Assembly: GCA_014529385.2 (NCBI GenBank)
Contig: CM043949.1
Span: forward strand, 110,823,977 to 110,887,976
From: Adiantum capillus-veneris
Taxonomy: Eukaryota; Streptophyta; Polypodiopsida; Polypodiales; Pteridaceae
Length of the DNA: 64,000 nucleotides
Reading direction: 5' to 3'
The position numbers and the translations under genes were made by a program. Every line of letters begins with the position of its first letter. The stretch's first letter is position 1. The notes below the pieces were generated by a model. The model did not search any database, was not told the DNA's origin, and was given only the letters and a program-made list of their open reading frames with translations. Below, piece after piece: positions 1-10,020 of the stretch.

Positions 1-9
1 GGGCTTGGA

Positions 10-306
10 ATGATTTATGCCATTAAGAAATTTCGGCATTATCTCCTCTCAAATAAGTTTGTGTTTTTCACAGACCATCAAGACCTTTCATACCTTGTCA
101 ACAAACCATGCAACACCGGGTGGATCGTAAGATGGTTCATCATATTGCAGGAGTTTGACTTTATAGTAGTGGTTAAAAAAGGGAAGATGCATCTTAGAGC
201 AGACCACCTCTCTCGATTACCAAATGCAAAAGCTCCAGAGGGTGTGGATGATGATCTCCCGGATGCCTATCTCTTCAATATAGAAATGGTACCTAAGTGG
301 TCCTAA
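10..306 (+). pseudogene. RNase H domain of gypsy pol (partial)
   Basis: The reading frame enters from the left edge. It shows the C-terminal part of a Ty3/gypsy RNase H: FRHYLLSNKFVFFTDHQ with the TDH signature, SYLVNKP, then LQEFDF and ADHLSRL, the usual end of the domain (H..ADALSR). In the family this enzyme degrades RNA in the RNA-DNA hybrid during reverse transcription. The catalytic acidic residues of the N-terminal half are outside the window. The frame ends in a stop after VPKWS, and the polyprotein continues, broken, into the integrase region. Confidence 0.8.
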
Positions 307-395
307 GAGATCGTAAAGCTACTATCACAGGGCGGGGAATTCAACAAAATAGACCTAGACCTTAAATGAGGAACAATTTGCCAAGCTAAAAACTT

Positions 396-2001
396 TTAGT
401 TGATTGGAGGATGTTTATATAATTTAGGCTCCGATGGTATCCTAAGAGTGTGCATAAACCCCGAGGAATACAAAAGATATTTGGTGGAAACGCATAATCA
501 GGCTTTAACGTTTCATTGTTCGGTCACAAGGACTTTCCAACGACTGTGACAATTAGGAGTGTATTGGCAGGCTATGCACATTGATGTTCATGATTATGTA
601 ACTAGTTGCGTCAAATGCAGATCAAGCCCACTCATCAAACATGCGACATTGTTTCAAATAACACTTACGTCAGAATGGAGTCAATACATTATTGACTTCT
701 TGGAGAAACAGACGTTTTTTGAAAATATCACCAAAGCACGACAGAGAACGATAGAAATAGAAGCTCGGGATTTCACTCTATTTGAAAATCAGCTCTATAA
801 AATGGGAAAGGATAACCAACTTAGGCTGTGTGCAACAGAGAACATGTACATTCCAATCTTGGAACAAGCACATGGAGGGATTAGTGGAGGCCATTTCTCA
901 GGGGAAAAGGCATAAAAATTATCCTCACCTCTAGAATATGGTGGCCAACATTACGTATGGACGCAAAAAAATATACAAACCTATGTGAGTCTTGTCAAAG
1001 AACCAACATACCAATAAAGTGGGATGAGATGCCCTTACGGCCAATGATGGGAGCCAATATTTTTGCCAAGTGGGGAATAGACTTTGTAGGACCAATTTCG
1101 CCCCTTGCTTAAAAAACACATGCCCAGTATATCATCATGGCCACATGCTATCTCACCAAATGGGTAGAAGCTAAAGCTACATAAAAGGCCAATGCCAGGA
1201 CTACTGCATAAATTCTATACAAAAATGACTTTGTTAGATATGGTCTACCTATAGAAATTTTCAGTGATTGAGGCACACATTTCATAACTGAGATAATAAA
1301 AAATATTCTTCAAGACTTCATGACAGTTCATAAGAAGTCTACTCCTTACCACCCACAGGCTAATGGACAAGCAAAGCTACAAATAAGACTCTATGCGTAA
1401 TCTTAACTAAGACAGTATCAAAGTTTAGAACGGATTGGGATCATAAGATACTATGGGCGTATAGGATTTCTTACAAAACCTCGATAGGAACAACACCGTA
1501 CAACATGGTTTGGACTTAATGCTATACTGCCAATGGAATTCTTAATCCCAACACTAAGAGTAGCAAAATGTCTAGAGTGGATAGGTCATGAAATGTCTTC
1601 ACGAATAGATGACCTTGAAAAGCTAGATAGCTTCACTTGAAAGCAGTTAGTTTTGTCTATGCACAAAAATGAAGGCAAAAAGAAATTTTTGATAAGCATG
1701 TATGCTCCAAAAAATTCAAAACAGGCCATTATGTTTTGGTTTACATGTTAAGCAAGGGACCGAACCCTTTGTGATCAAAGAATTAGCACAAATTGGGGCC
1801 ATTGAGCTTGCCACATTGGATGGGGAAGATATGCCCAGTTGGATTAGTGGTTTCCGACTAAAAAGATTTCATCTACCACTAACCCCAAATATGCTCCAAC
1901 AAATCCATCATGCAAAAAAATGGACGCATGCAAAACAAAAAATTATTGCAGAAGCTCAACCACATGCCAAGAAAAGGATAGCAAAAAGGAAGATTCTTTG
2001 A
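396..2001 (+). pseudogene. Integrase of gypsy pol, broken, with two zinc-binding-like modules
   Basis: Integrase would insert the cDNA into the genome. Two HHCC-like modules appear in series. The first, around 400-640, has GSDGILRVCI and YWQAMHIDVHDY followed by CVKC. The second, around 760-1010, has LYKMGKDNQLRLC, then HGGISGGHFSGEK and, after a stop, CESCQRTN. The core follows with KWGIDFVGPI (first Asp, about 1075), IFSD (second Asp) followed by a TGA where Arg is expected, and ANGQAK where the family has ANGQAE, so the catalytic Glu is lost next to a frameshift. The C-terminal part (1702-2001) has PFVIKELAQIGAIELATLDG and WISGFRLKRFH. Several stops and frame changes make it inactive. Confidence 0.8.
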
Positions 2002-2045
2002 CAGCGACAACAACATGGACCACCTCAAAATAATATAAATGCCAT

Positions 2046-2830
2046 TCAAGTAAGAGACTTTGACAATGAGACCATACGGGAGCCCAAAATCGATGTCAAA
2101 ATAAGACACAATCAAGTGAAGGCCACAACAATGCTTGATTCGGGAGCTCAAGGCAACTTGACAACCAATTACAGGAGACAAAACAAAAAATCCATAGTTA
2201 TTCAGAAAATTTGATTAAGGTACTGGGATGGATGGTGATCATAGTACAGGTCAACCAACAGTTCTATCCGCATAAATTTTATGCGGTAAAAGATACGCAC
2301 ACACAACATGCCTTATTGCTAGGGCAACCTTGGCAGAAAAGATATAATGTACAACTGGACTAGAGTCAGAATACTGTGAGTATACAATCTGATTTTAAAA
2401 AAAGGCAAGTTCCTTTCGCTACAAAATCTGCAAACAAACAAATAGTACTACAACCGGTAGACAAAGGAAAGCAGCCCTTACTAGCACCCATTGTCCAACA
2501 ATGGATTCCAAAGAGCAATTCAAGGCAGGAAGAGCAAGTCATTAGAGCAAATACTTTTGTCCACAATGGGAGTTTGATGAATCATAAGCCAAAGGACAAA
2601 AGTCACCAAAGTGCACCCCAACAAAACCCACATATTTCGCACAACAAAGCTATCAAGCAGACTTGGATCAGGAAGGATCAAGCTACCAGGGACGAGCAAA
2701 AAGAAATTGCAGATAGCTCTCCAACGACATTTACTACAAACAAGAAGCTGGAACCATACTCTTGCCAAAAACAGATATGGGTACCAAAGAAGTTACTCAG
2801 GCCTCAAAGCCACCATACACAAATTTAGAT
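2046..2830 (+). pseudogene. Protease-like ORF downstream of integrase
   Basis: After the integrase C-terminus a new reading frame gives an aspartic-protease-like start, TTMLDSGAQGNLTT near 2131 (D-S-G as in retropepsins), and later FYAVKDTHTQHALLLGQPW (2280-2335), which resembles the LLLGRPW strand at the end of plant retropepsin domains. A hydrophilic Gln/Lys-rich tail follows to 2828. Normally protease precedes RT, so its place after integrase is unusual. It may be an extra 3' ORF or a rearranged gag-pro piece. A frameshift lies between the two halves. Confidence 0.45.
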
Positions 2831-3250
2831 TCGAAAGCAACAACCTCAAGAACTATCAATACAAAACTTCCACAAACAAACAACGGCAAGTTCCAGTCAA
2901 TTAATACCCAAACTTTATATTTGGAAACCTAAGCAAAGAAAAATAAGAGATACAAAGACAATAGGCAGCCTGGCTTCACAAACTCTATTGACCATCAAAG
3001 AAAGAGCAAGAATACTGGAGAGCTTATTGTTTAGACAACTTCACCAGGAGCATACTTCCATACGAAGCTTCAACATCGACTGCCAATAAGCATTAGGCTT
3101 ATACCTTCCTCTTGCATAGCATTAATTTTCCATGCATTGTTGAGTATGCATATAGGGCCACATAACATGGCCAACATTAGCACTTTTTTGAGTCACATAC
3201 ATAGCACATGCCCGAGGACACTACACTGTTGTCCAGGAGGACTTTGACTA
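2831..3250. other. Untranslated 3' region of element A
   Basis: No gene is seen here. The stretch links the broken 3' ORF with the polypurine tract and holds only short frames with many stops. Confidence 0.5.
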
Positions 3251-3263
3251 GGAAGGGGGGAGG
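3251..3263 (+). promoter_or_regulatory. Polypurine tract of element A
   Basis: GGAAGGGGGGAGG lies immediately before the presumed 3' LTR. In LTR elements this RNase H-resistant run primes plus-strand DNA synthesis. Position and composition match; the only ambiguity is which of the next three bases opens the LTR. Confidence 0.7.
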
Positions 3264-3266
3264 CAT

Positions 3267-4200
3267 TGGCATTTTCAATGCGGAATCAACACGCTACAAG
3301 TGTAAAAAAAGAAGCATTATTCCCATGATTTCACGGGTTTTTGCGTTTGATTGGGAGTATTTTAGTAAACTTGAGTAGATATGCCCTTAATTATTGTGTG
3401 ATAATAACAGATGATAGAGGACAAACACCAAGATGAGCCTCTAGGTGTGTGCATATATATAAAAATCGTAGTTTTTATGCAAAAAAAGAAAGAAAACGGA
3501 TCATTCTGGCCAAAAATACTACGAATAGATGTATATAGTGGTGTATTATGCTATTATCTAATTAACCTGATTTTTGGATATTTTCGTGTCAAGTTAGATA
3601 TTTTTATTTATTTTTGATTATTTTTTCAGCAAAAAACAAAGACAAATAGAAAAAATAGGTGAAATGATGACATGGGGACAAAAGAAATATATGGGAGTGA
3701 TCAATAAGTGAATGACAGTTTATGGTGAAGATGGGGTACAAATATGAGAAATGTAGCGGAAAGCCAATTTGGCCGGTTTTTGAACTAAATGGCAATTTTT
3801 TTGAAAACAGAGCAACTGAAGTCCAAATGAAGAAATTTTAGAGCCTAAAGTACATTTCACAACTAGATAGGAGCACATGTCAAATGTGGTAAAAAGTGGT
3901 CCACGGAACCCCGATATAAGTTTCTTTGGACCCACTTAGAAGCTCATTTTCACTATTACAAGTGAGAGAGAGCCTGGGAGACCTAGAGCGCTCGGATCTT
4001 CTACGACTCTGTAAGATGCACACGACACACCAATGGATGCCATATATAAGATGTAGAATCATTACCATGATCTTTTCTTGTTCTACACTCTCTTCGTCGC
4101 GAAAAACTTCAAAAAATGTCAATGTGGCTTTGCGAGAAAGAAACCGAAATGGGGCCGTAATGCATCAACCACCCAACTAGTAGCTACAAGACTTGACAAG
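3267..4200 (+). repeat. 3' LTR of element A (right edge uncertain)
   Basis: TGGCATTTTC follows directly after the polypurine tract, as a plant LTR start should. A TATA-like run (TATATATAAAAA) lies at 3454-3465, about 190 bases into it, compatible with a U3 promoter. The rest is AT-rich with no coding signal. Without the 5' LTR the right edge cannot be fixed; the end given is a guess. Confidence 0.5.
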
Positions 4201-4372
4201 GGGTTGACTTTAACCTAAAAGAACACCTCTATGACCACCGATGCGGGTTTAGATCAACCGGAAAAACCCTAACCTCTTCGGGAAAGACAGAGGTTGATCA
4301 GGAAGGAATTGCCGAAACGACGCGAAACTTCATGAGAAGTTATGTCTCGAGCATGTCTATAAGACAAGTGAG
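4201..4372. other. Unassigned spacer next to the copia 3' end
   Basis: No gene is seen. The minus strand here should hold the copia 3' LTR, but I find no match to the LTR at 8999. The 3' LTR is therefore missing, replaced or too diverged to see. Confidence 0.4.
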
Positions 4373-4383
4373 CCTCCTCCCCC
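4373..4383 (-). promoter_or_regulatory. Candidate polypurine tract of the copia element
   Basis: On the minus strand the run GGGGGAGGAGG lies about 45 bases after the RNase H stop, the place expected for the plus-strand primer. The sequence beyond it does not match the 5' LTR, so the assignment rests on position and composition only. Confidence 0.5.
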
Positions 4384-4427
4384 ATCGATCATCAAGTAAA
4401 GGGAAGTGCCATGCCCTGAGGACAGGA

Positions 4428-5234
4428 TCATTCCACAAAGGGGAGTAGGCCCAAAGCTTTGCGGAAATCTTCAAGCTTCTCACGAGACAATTCCTTTGTG
4501 AAAAGATCTACAAGGTTTTCCTGTGTTGGCACATAAGCCAAGCTGATCTCTCCTGCTGAGAGCCTCTCCCTGACATAGTGGTAATGCACCTCAATGTGCT
4601 TTGTGCGAGCATGAAAAACTGGGTTCCTCGCAATTGCCAATGCGCTCTGACTGTTAGTGTAGATAGTGTTGGCAGTGTCCTGTCCAACACCCAAATCAGC
4701 CATAAGGCGTCTGAGCCATACACACTCAACCGTAGCTGTGAAGACTGCCTTGTACTCAGCCTCACAACTCAAAGTGTCCACAGTAGGTTGGTTCTTGCTC
4801 AACCATGATATACATGAACCGCCAAGCATCAAACAAAAACCACTAGTGGACACTTGCATGTCAAAACAACCAGCCCAATCTGAGTCCGAAAAAGCATGTA
4901 AGTCTGGCGGCAATGATCCCCCCTTGGGATAAAACAAGCCAAGATGTAAAGTGCCACTAAGGTAGCGGAAAATCCTCTTGACAGCCTGCCAATGCTTAGA
5001 CCCTGGGCTATGCATAAATTTGTTGACATGTGAGACTGCAAACTGAATATCTGGCCTCGTCTTGCATACATGAATGAGGCAGCCAACAGCAGTTTGGTAA
5101 AGAGTGACATCACTAGGATCGCCAGCATCATGTAGACTCAACTTCAAACCTGTTTCCATGGGACTGGCAATAAGTTTGCAATCCTCAAGTCCAAACTTAC
5201 ATAGCAATGTCTCTATGTAAATTTTCTGACACAA
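4428..5234 (-). pseudogene. Copia RNase H and end of RT, 268 residues
   Basis: The frame begins in the RT thumb (LLCKFGLEDCKLIASPMETG, typical of copia) and runs through TRPDIQFAVSHVNKFM into RNase H. The acidic sites are visible as FSDSDWAGC and SCEAEYKA. The third is YTNSQSA where the family has Y.D..SA, so a catalytic Asp has become Asn. HARTKHIEVHYHYVRE and LVDLFTKEL close the domain, and the stop after LPFVE is the natural end of the polyprotein. The chosen ATG is internal; the true frame continues upstream through one in-frame TAG. Confidence 0.9.
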
Positions 5235-5256
5235 GGCAATACCACCATCACACTAC

Positions 5257-5811
5257 TTAAACTGTATACCCAAGTAATGATGCAACATCCCAACTGTATA
5301 CCCAAGTAATAATGTAGTGACCAATATGTCTCTCATTTGGTCCAGTGATCAGCAAATCATCGACATAAAGAACCACAATGAGAAGTACATCACCCTCACG
5401 CTTTACATACAATGTGCTTTTTGTTGGACTGTTACGAAAGCCTCGTTTAACCAAATGAGTGTCATCTTTCTTATACCAAGCATGAGGAGATTGCTTCAAC
5501 CCATACAAAGCCTTCTTACATCTGCACACTTCGTTCTCTTGTCCTTTTATGACAAAACCGCGAGGCTGCATTACATAAACTTCCTCAAATATGTCACCAT
5601 TCAAGAAAGCACTAACAATGTCTGATTGATGTACATCCCAACCAAAATGACCTGCCAATGCACATAGAAAACACACAATAGTCATACCACAAGTGGGAGC
5701 AAAAGTCTCTTCATAATCTATGCCTTTTCGCTGTGCATAAACCTTTGCAACAAGTTGAGCCTTATGGCGATCGATCTCACCATTTGGCTTGCGTTTCACT
5801 TGTAAACCCAC
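5257..5811 (-). pseudogene. Copia reverse transcriptase, YVDD motif, 3' end rearranged
   Basis: RT motifs run in order: KARLVAKG-like KAQLVAKVYAQ, IDYEETFAPT, GWDVHQSDIVSAFLNGDI (motif A Asp), EVYVMQPRGF, CKKALYGLKQSPHAWY, and VVLYVDDLLITG with the catalytic YVDD intact near residue 150. After NERHI the protein breaks: the stretch that should lead to DLG..HYYLGIQ is missing and a short piece coding HYYLG is duplicated (5256-5310). A one-base frameshift near 5800 separates it from the upstream frame ending GTKWVYK. Confidence 0.9.
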
Positions 5812-7853
5812 TTCGTACCAATGGCCTTTTTGCCAGGAGGCAAATCACATAAAGTCCATGTGTCATTTTCTATAAGTGCATCATATTCTGATTGCATGGC
5901 AGCCATCCAATTTGTTGAATTCTGTGCTTCATCAAAAGATAGAGGCTCCTCAACATCATGTAAGCTAGACACAGCCAAAGCATAACAATCTGATGCATAA
6001 GATGCTTGGAAAGAGGCTGAACGAGTATGACTAGACAAAGGTGCATCAAATTTACTGTCACGCAAAGTGTGCACCAGCCATTTTGGCATACCTCTAGCCT
6101 GCTCATTTTCAGCCCTTTCCTCATCAAGTACATCATGTACATCTACATTAGTAATAGGCTGATCTGTAACATTTTCAGAAACCCCCATACGCTGTACATT
6201 TGCCCCATTGGAAATTACATTCGTATTTCCACCACTGAAAAGAGGAAACAAAGTGTCATAAATGTCCTGTGAGCTTACATTACTGTCTCTAGTACATGAC
6301 AGCAAGGGCTGAATATAATCTTCCACAAACACTACATCCCGTGAAACCAGAATATGCTTTGTTTGCAGATGATATAACTTGTAACCTTTACTTTCAACAC
6401 TATAACCAACAAAAATACATTTGACAGCCTTATCATCCAATGCTCTGCGCTGTGTTTGTGGCATCAAAGCATACGCCAAACAGCCAAAAACACGCATGTG
6501 CTCAATAGAAGGCTTTCTATCATGCCATCCTTCATATGGAGTAATAGACTGCAAAGCTTTCGTAGGACACCTGTTAAGTACATAAGTGGCACACATGATG
6601 GCCTCAAGCCAAAAAGAATGCAACAAAACTTGACTTTTGACCATACATCATGCCATTTCTGTCAGTGACCTGTTTTTCCTCTCAGTAACACCATTTTGCT
6701 GAGGTGTATAAGGCACTGTACATCGGTGTTTTATCCCACGACTAGCCAGAAATGCATAAAATTCATGAGACATATACTCCCCCCCTCGATCGGAACGGAG
6801 GGTGCCCATAGTACATTTCGAGACATTTTTAGCCATACCCAGAAATTGTTTGAAGCACATAAAAACTTCGGACTTCGCTTTAAGCGGAAATACCCATGCA
6901 TGCCTGGAGTAATCATCATTGAAAGTCACGAAGTAAAGGTAATTTCCAAAGGACGGAGTTTGCATGGGCCCACAAACATCACTATGCACAAGCTGCAACC
7001 TGCATGTGACCCGAATTGAACCATCCTTTGGAAAATTAGAAGGCTGCATCTTACCCAAAATACAGCCTTCACAAACATGTTTGACAGGTGCTTCAAGAGG
7101 CGGCAAAGAAGCAACCATATGAGATTTTTGCAAACGCAACAAATTGGCAAAATTCAGATGACCAAAACATGCATGCCAAAGTTTTGCATCTGAAATAGCC
7201 CTTAAATCTGCAACAACATTTGCAAAATTTTGTCCACACTTGTCATACAAAGTGAGCTTATACAGCCCACGGCACAAAAGGCCAGATGCAACAATTTCAT
7301 CACCAAAATTGTGATCATGAACTGTACATCTGTCATCCACAAATTTGACTACAAGTCCAAGTCTAGCAAGTCCGGATACAGACAAGAGATTCTTCTTGAT
7401 CCCAGGTACATAAAGTGCATCAACAAGTGTGAAGGAACTGCCATTTGCAACAATAAGCACAATCTTTCCAACTCCCTGAACCGGATAAGAGGCATTGTTG
7501 GCACAAGTGACTGAATTCCCATGAGGGACAAACTCGAGAGAGGTAAACAATTCACGATGTGAGGTAATGTGCTTTGTAGCACCACCATTGAAATACCACA
7601 CATGTGAATCTGCAGCAACTGACAAGCATGCATCATGGATAGTAGGATTGTAAGTGCACTCTGCGCTAAAAGCCCATTCTGCATCAACATCAGCATCACA
7701 GTCTCCTTTCACAGAAGACTCAACAATGGCTGCATTTGTAGTGGAACCAACATTTACAGTGGAACCACCCTTTTTCTTCTTAGCCTCTTTGGCCTTCAGC
7801 TTAGGACAAGACTTGACCAAGTGATCATTAGCTTTACAATAATGGCAACGCAT
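5796..7853 (-). pseudogene. Copia zinc knuckle, protease and integrase with one in-frame stop
   Basis: The N-terminal part has the gag zinc knuckle CHYCKANDHLVKSC (CX2CX4HX4C). The protease signature reads WYFNGGATKHIT where WYFDSGATKH is usual, so the catalytic Asp is lost. The integrase zinc site (LWHACFGHLN, then VCEGC) and the DDE core follow: VHSDVCGPM, LRSDRGGEY and NGVTERKN, all three acidic residues present. A single TGA at 6650-6648 after SLTEMA interrupts an otherwise continuous frame, which resumes and runs through WLEAIMCATYVLNRCPTK to GTKWVYK. Confidence 0.9.
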
Positions 7854-8681
7854 CCTCTTTTTGCCCTTATCACAACAATTTCCAGACGAATTGCTGCCAG
7901 CAGAAGCATTAGGAACAAAATTTTTGCCACTCGCAGCAGTACCATAAGAAGTGGCTGCATTGCTGTTACCACCCTTTCTTTGAGAAGCAATAAAAGTCTG
8001 TTCAACTGCACACTACCTAGTCCTATTTTTCTGGAAAGCGACTCTTGTAATAGCAATTTGCATAATGCATCAAACTTGACAACTTCAGGATTTCCTTGGG
8101 TCATAAGTCTCCAAGTACTAGCAAAAGTCTGGTAAGGCATCAAGAACAGTCTGCACAAGGGAAATGTCTGAAATGACTTCACCTACAGAAATAAGTTGGT
8201 CATTGATATCCTTGACACCAACAAGAAAAGTGTCCATATCATCTTCCTCATGCATAATCTTCGACTCCAGCGCTTTACGCAGCAAAGCAATTTTAGCCTC
8301 ATTGCGGCTTGCATAAAGACCTGCTAGAATATCCCAATCCTATTTTGCAAATTTTGTTGAATGAATGTGAGGAACAATGGTGTGCTTCAGAGACAACACA
8401 ATCAATGCATGAGCCTGCGCATCCTTTACATCCCAACGAGCTTGTTCTGCCGTAGGCAAAACAACTCTAATAGAAGCAATCCTTGCAGCAAGACCTGCAA
8501 CATCCTCAACATCACCTACATCCTCAAAACCAGGACGTACATCAATGCCCTGCACAATGTTCTAGACGCCCTTTGACACAAGAACATGTTGCATCATATA
8601 AGCCCACATAGGGTAGTTGTCCCCATCCAACCTGTCCTCAGCAGCAAACATCTTAAACACATCTGTGTTGTTGTCAGCCAT
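7741..8681 (-). pseudogene. Copia gag, several frameshifts and stops
   Basis: The start is set at the ATG of MADNNTDVFKMFAAEDRLDG, whose D.L.GDNYP.W pattern is the usual copia gag opening. A TAG replaces the Trp expected after SKGV, another stop follows FAK, and the LLLGQ-like segment (LPDF, then TWRLMTQGNPEVVKFDALC) is split between two frames. The product would be the capsid and nucleocapsid precursor. The gene runs without a gap into the zinc knuckle of the next entry. Confidence 0.8.
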
Positions 8682-8984
8682 GGTAAATGCTGCACCTAAT
8701 GTGAAAACTGCCTGAAAATAGGAGAAACGAAGCGGGAACAACACGTGCTATATATCACAAACCGTAGAAGACTATGAGGCACCTATTACGCAAAAAACGA
8801 CACTGACAGAAATTTTGCACAAAATGACGAAATAGCCTGTGCAGTACTACCTGTAGTGGAAACTGAGGCCGAAATGAGCCTGAATCTAAAATCTGTGAAC
8901 GCTTGCCAAAGCTCACTGAAATCGGAGAAAGTGAGCAGGTTTGTGCTGGAGTAGCTGGGGACTAAGCCCGGGAGGATGCAACCT

Positions 8985-8996
8985 GCTATGATACCA
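8985..8996 (-). promoter_or_regulatory. Primer-binding site of the copia element
   Basis: The minus strand reads TGGTATCATAGC two bases after the LTR end. This is complementary to the 3' end of plant initiator tRNA-Met apart from one position, and marks where minus-strand DNA synthesis would begin. Confidence 0.85.
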
Positions 8997-8998
8997 AT

Positions 8999-9305
8999 TG
9001 TTGGAATTAGGGTTGCAGAGAAACATACATAGCTTGGAGAAGATGAAGGAAGCTCAAGGCACACAATGGAGAGTGTGTTACTTAGTATGCAATGGAAATA
9101 TAGATAGTCCTAGAGTGATGGGCATATATACAATTCTCGGGGGAAAATACCTCCTAAAGAGGGAAAAAATGCCCCGACGGTCCTAGTGTGTTCACACACA
9201 TCGCTACCACATGTATATGGTAACACATCGACATGCATAATGTCTAATACAATGTGTGATACACGTATTAGACTTTATTACCATGTACAATGTCTGCCTA
9301 TAGAC
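8999..9305 (-). repeat. 5' LTR of the copia element
   Basis: On the plus strand the terminus reads TGTTGGAATTAGGG; on the element's strand this is ...CCCTAATTCCAACA followed by the PBS. A TATA-like GTATATATGCCC on the minus strand (about 9121-9132) fits a U3/R promoter. The outer edge is uncertain; TGTCTATAG on the minus strand near 9305 is one candidate. Perfect 9-bp inverted arms (GTCTAATAC/GTATTAGAC) lie near 9250-9285. Confidence 0.6.
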
Positions 9306-10020
9306 AAATGGTAGTTTTGGGCAAAAATTTCACTTCCAAGGTCTTTAACCCAGTATTATTAGCCCAAAGCTCAAGTCCCATCAAGTTCTGTGGCTCTATA
9401 CCCATCTTAACCCCAATATCAGAGTCCAAAGATCTATGATTTCAATTTGGCTCCAAGAATAGGAGGAGAAGCCCAAATCAAATTCTTATGTCACAGGAGG
9501 GTATCCCATGCCAATGACTACTTACACTTCAAGCCTGAGCACTTTTGACACAGTAGACATTATACGCGTATGACGTCTCACTGAATTGAAAATGAACCTA
9601 GATACTAACTTTAACCCCTCTAAGCCTCCACAACATAATTATGAGAGCATCTACCTCATCTCATCCCATTTGGGCATCATATACTCAAAACTAAGCCAGA
9701 ATCCAGCTTCAAGCCTATAGGGGATTCTAGTGGTCAGAGCTTGTCCAAATAGCATCCAAATTGAAATCCAGGCATATATTCATGAAGTACATGATAAGAG
9801 CTATGCACTTGTGAAATATCATTCTGTTTTGAGCACTTAAAACATTATACACGTATAATGTCTCACATCATCAATGTTCATTTAAAAGCAATCATAACCA
9901 TGTGCACTACACCCTTAGGCCCTAGTTAGCCTATTTCTCAATTTAAAAGGCATTTGGTTAGCTGGAAACTGAGAAAATGCAAGATTAGCTAACTTTTGCA
10001 CTTGAATGCCCGCAGGATCT
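9306..10020 (+). other. Non-coding leader-like stretch of element B
   Basis: No gene is seen. It holds two copies, about 290 bases apart, of a block built on GAGCACTT...ACATTATACNCGTAT...GTCTCAC (about 9538-9580 and 9832-9875), each centred on an imperfect palindrome. It probably is the 5' untranslated part of element B; neither a PBS nor the LTR of 13623 is present, so the 5' end of B is missing. Confidence 0.4.

Larger units (their letters stand above)
1..4200 (+). mobile_element. Element A: 3' half of a decayed Ty3/gypsy LTR retrotransposon
   Basis: The order RNase H, integrase, a further ORF, polypurine tract and LTR on the plus strand is the 3' half of a Ty3/gypsy element. The 5' half lies beyond the window start. 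Coding is broken by many stops and frameshifts, so this is an old inactive copy. The right edge is uncertain because no second LTR is available for comparison; about 4200 is chosen as the point before copia-related sequence begins. Confidence 0.75.
4373..9305 (-). mobile_element. Ty1/copia LTR retrotransposon, decayed
   Basis: Reading on the minus strand from 9305 down, the order is LTR, PBS, gag, protease, integrase, RT, RNase H and a polypurine-like run. Integrase before RT defines Ty1/copia. The body is nearly full length, about 4.3 kb from gag start to RNase H stop. It carries few stops in pol but several frameshifts in gag, and lacks a recognisable 3' LTR. Confidence 0.9.
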
